Of a DNA stretch of 54,621 bases, positions 53,577-54,621 are shown in pieces (the first letter of the stretch is position 1; each line of letters begins with the position of its first letter). A program made the position numbers and the translations under genes. Source of the DNA: Pseudomonadota bacterium (lineage in GTDB: Bacteria; Pseudomonadota; Gammaproteobacteria; Burkholderiales; Burkholderiaceae_C); contig CAUJHQ010000007.1 of the NCBI GenBank assembly GCA_963204815.1, forward strand, positions 1 through 54,621. Direction: 5' to 3'. The notes beneath the pieces are model-generated. The model was not told the origin of the DNA. It did not search any database and saw nothing but the letters and a program-made list of their open reading frames with translations.

Positions 53577-54440
53577 TCAGCGCAAGCCCAGGAGGCGCAG
53601 CGACAGTTCGTGCAGGCGGTCGCCGGGGGTCGCCAGGCCGGTGAGCACGGTCAGGTGGTTGGTACCGCTGATCGTCTCGCACACCGGCACCGCGGTCGGC
53701 CCCCACACGTCGCGGATCAGGCGCGCCTGGCGGATGAACTCCTCGCTCTCGTCGCCACCGGCCACCGAGTACAGCGGCGCGTTGCGCGGCCGCGGGAAGA
53801 AGGCCGGCGACAGCCGCGCCACCGCGGCCGGGGTGAGCTTCAAGTCAGGCTGAAGGAAGGTGGTGTGGCGCAGCGGCTCCAGGTCGAACAGCCCGGAGAT
53901 CGACAGCCCGCCGGCCAGCAACTGCGCCGGCAGGTCGTCGGCCACCTGCTTCCAGCGGCACGACAGCAGCATCGCCGCCAGGTGTCCGCCCGCCGAGTGG
54001 CCGGCGACCGCGATGCGCGTGGGGTCGCCGCCGAAGCGCGCCGCGTGGCGCCACACCCAGGCCAGCGCCCGCGTCATCTGCAGCGTGATGTGCTCGACAC
54101 TGACGTCCGGCGCGAGCGCGTAGTTCGGCATCACGACCAGCGCGCCCTCGGCGTTGAACGACGGCGCGATGAACGAGAACTCCGACTTGTCGCGCGAACG
54201 CCAGTAGCCGCCGTGGATGAACACCAGCACCGGCGCCGGGCCGCTGCCGGCGGTGGCGGGAAACAGGTCCAGCGTCTCGCCGTCGCCGTCGCCGTAGCGC
54301 TGGTCCAGGTGCGCCACGCTGCCCTGGCGCGCGAGCGCCGACGCTGCCGTCCAGCGCTCGAAGATCGCGGCGGTGTCCGGGATCGAGGCGCGGGCGTTGT
54401 ACTGCGCATCGAGCCAGGCGGGATCGTGACGTCGTTGCAT
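53577..54440 (-). CDS. Alpha/beta hydrolase, kynurenine formamidase-like esterase
   Basis: The 287-residue enzyme has oxyanion motif HGGYW (about residues 75-79), nucleophile motif GHSAGG (about 145-150), an acidic residue in GGDESEEF and the His in SGTNHLTVL. This wording matches the arylformamidase/BNA7-like esterase group. It probably hydrolyses a small acyl or formamide substrate in the cytoplasm; no kynurenine pathway gene is nearby. The ATG at 54440 is 50 bases from tRNA-Ala on the other strand. Confidence 0.9.
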   Translation of the reverse strand: MQRRHDPAWLDAQYNARASIPDTAAIFERWTAASALARQGSVAHLDQRYGDGDGETLDLFPATAGSGPAPVLVFIHGGYWRSRDKSEFSFIAPSFNAEGALVVMPNYALAPDVSVEHITLQMTRALAWVWRHAARFGGDPTRIAVAGHSAGGHLAAMLLSCRWKQVADDLPAQLLAGGLSISGLFDLEPLRHTTFLQPDLKLTPAAVARLSPAFFPRPRNAPLYSVAGGDESEEFIRQARLIRDVWGPTAVPVCETISGTNHLTVLTGLATPGDRLHELSLRLLGLR

Positions 54441-54490
54441 GCGGTCTCCAGGTGGCGTGTGGAACTGATGTTAAACTTCTGGGCTGTCGT

Positions 54491-54566
<76 letters not shown>

Positions 54567-54586
54567 ACAAATTTGCCAGAAGAATC

Positions 54587-54621
54587 AAGGGCTTGGACAT
54601 CGTCCAGGCCCTTTCTTCTTT
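54587..54621 (+). terminator. Intrinsic terminator after tRNA-Ala
   Basis: AAGGGCTTGGAC (54587-54598) pairs with GTCCAGGCCCTT (54602-54613) over 12 positions with one G:U, a 3-base loop and a T-rich tail to the window end. Confidence 0.85.

Overview
The window is 54.6 kb of very GC-rich DNA (most third codon positions are G or C), densely packed with genes. I count 58 supported protein genes and two tRNA genes. Gene content suggests a betaproteobacterium of the order Burkholderiales, close to the Rubrivivax, Methylibium or Leptothrix type of organism: a Bug-family periplasmic binding protein, a long tryptophanyl-tRNA synthetase, a Crp-ftsK-lolA block, an ImuA/ImuB mutagenesis cassette and a full liv transporter. 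This placement is inference from gene families, not from a marker gene. I see no insertion sequence, prophage, integrase or CRISPR array, and no stretch longer than 300 bases without a gene. The longest gaps (about 130 to 190 bases, at 18237-18392, 24689-24876, 27684-27834, 48444-48575 and 53409-53576) hold promoters, palindromes or nothing recognisable.

Layout. 1-3.3 kb: the end of a GMP reductase gene overlapping a TPR-GGDEF diguanylate cyclase, facing an S41-protease-like lipoprotein. 3.4-8.1 kb: valS, a divergent 2-hydroxyacid dehydrogenase homologue and galU. 8.2-10.7 kb: a cysM-NUDIX-tusA operon, tRNA-Leu(CAA) and a rhomboid protein. 10.8-14.7 kb: an HtrA-like protein whose protease triad has decayed, an SDR-like protein, and an iron-sulfur flavoreductase coupled to a Bug binding protein. 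14.7-18.2 kb: livHMGF. 18.4-25.8 kb: rarA, an orphan cheW with an outer-membrane-like protein, lolA, ftsK, a Crp-family regulator and trxB. 25.9-33.1 kb: rpmB-rpmG, a fatty acid desaturase, rsmB and purN, trpS, a DUF1015 protein and a serine esterase. 33.2-39.3 kb: a secreted metallo-beta-lactamase-fold protein, an SOS-type operon imuA-DUF3224-SnoaL-like-imuB, and a transporter fused to an acyltransferase. 39.3-46.3 kb: a small operon of envelope proteins with a divergent XRE regulator, an HSL-type esterase, a GNAT and YchJ pair, and an MFS-MoaD-like-BNR operon. 46.3-54.6 kb: ahpC-ahpF, a D-serine dehydratase-like enzyme overlapping a RidA gene, an aldo/keto reductase, a DUF3501 / iron-sulfur / rubrerythrin cluster, an esterase and tRNA-Ala(CGC) with a terminator.

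How the genes work together. Most of the window is core housekeeping: translation (valS, trpS, rpmB, rpmG, rsmB, two tRNAs), chromosome partition and lipoprotein traffic (ftsK, lolA), redox and peroxide defence (trxB, ahpCF, rubrerythrin) and sulfur assimilation (cysM, tusA). The most unusual part is 34.2-37.4 kb. A perfect LexA-type palindrome abuts the imuA start codon, and two small barrel or cone-fold proteins are translationally coupled between imuA and imuB, with no dnaE2 beside them. Other items worth attention are a serine-only HtrA homologue, a tryptophanyl-tRNA synthetase with a four-cysteine signature like an iron-sulfur site, the D-serine dehydratase/RidA pair, and the conserved but poorly understood rubrerythrin/DUF3501 and MoaD/BNR clusters.
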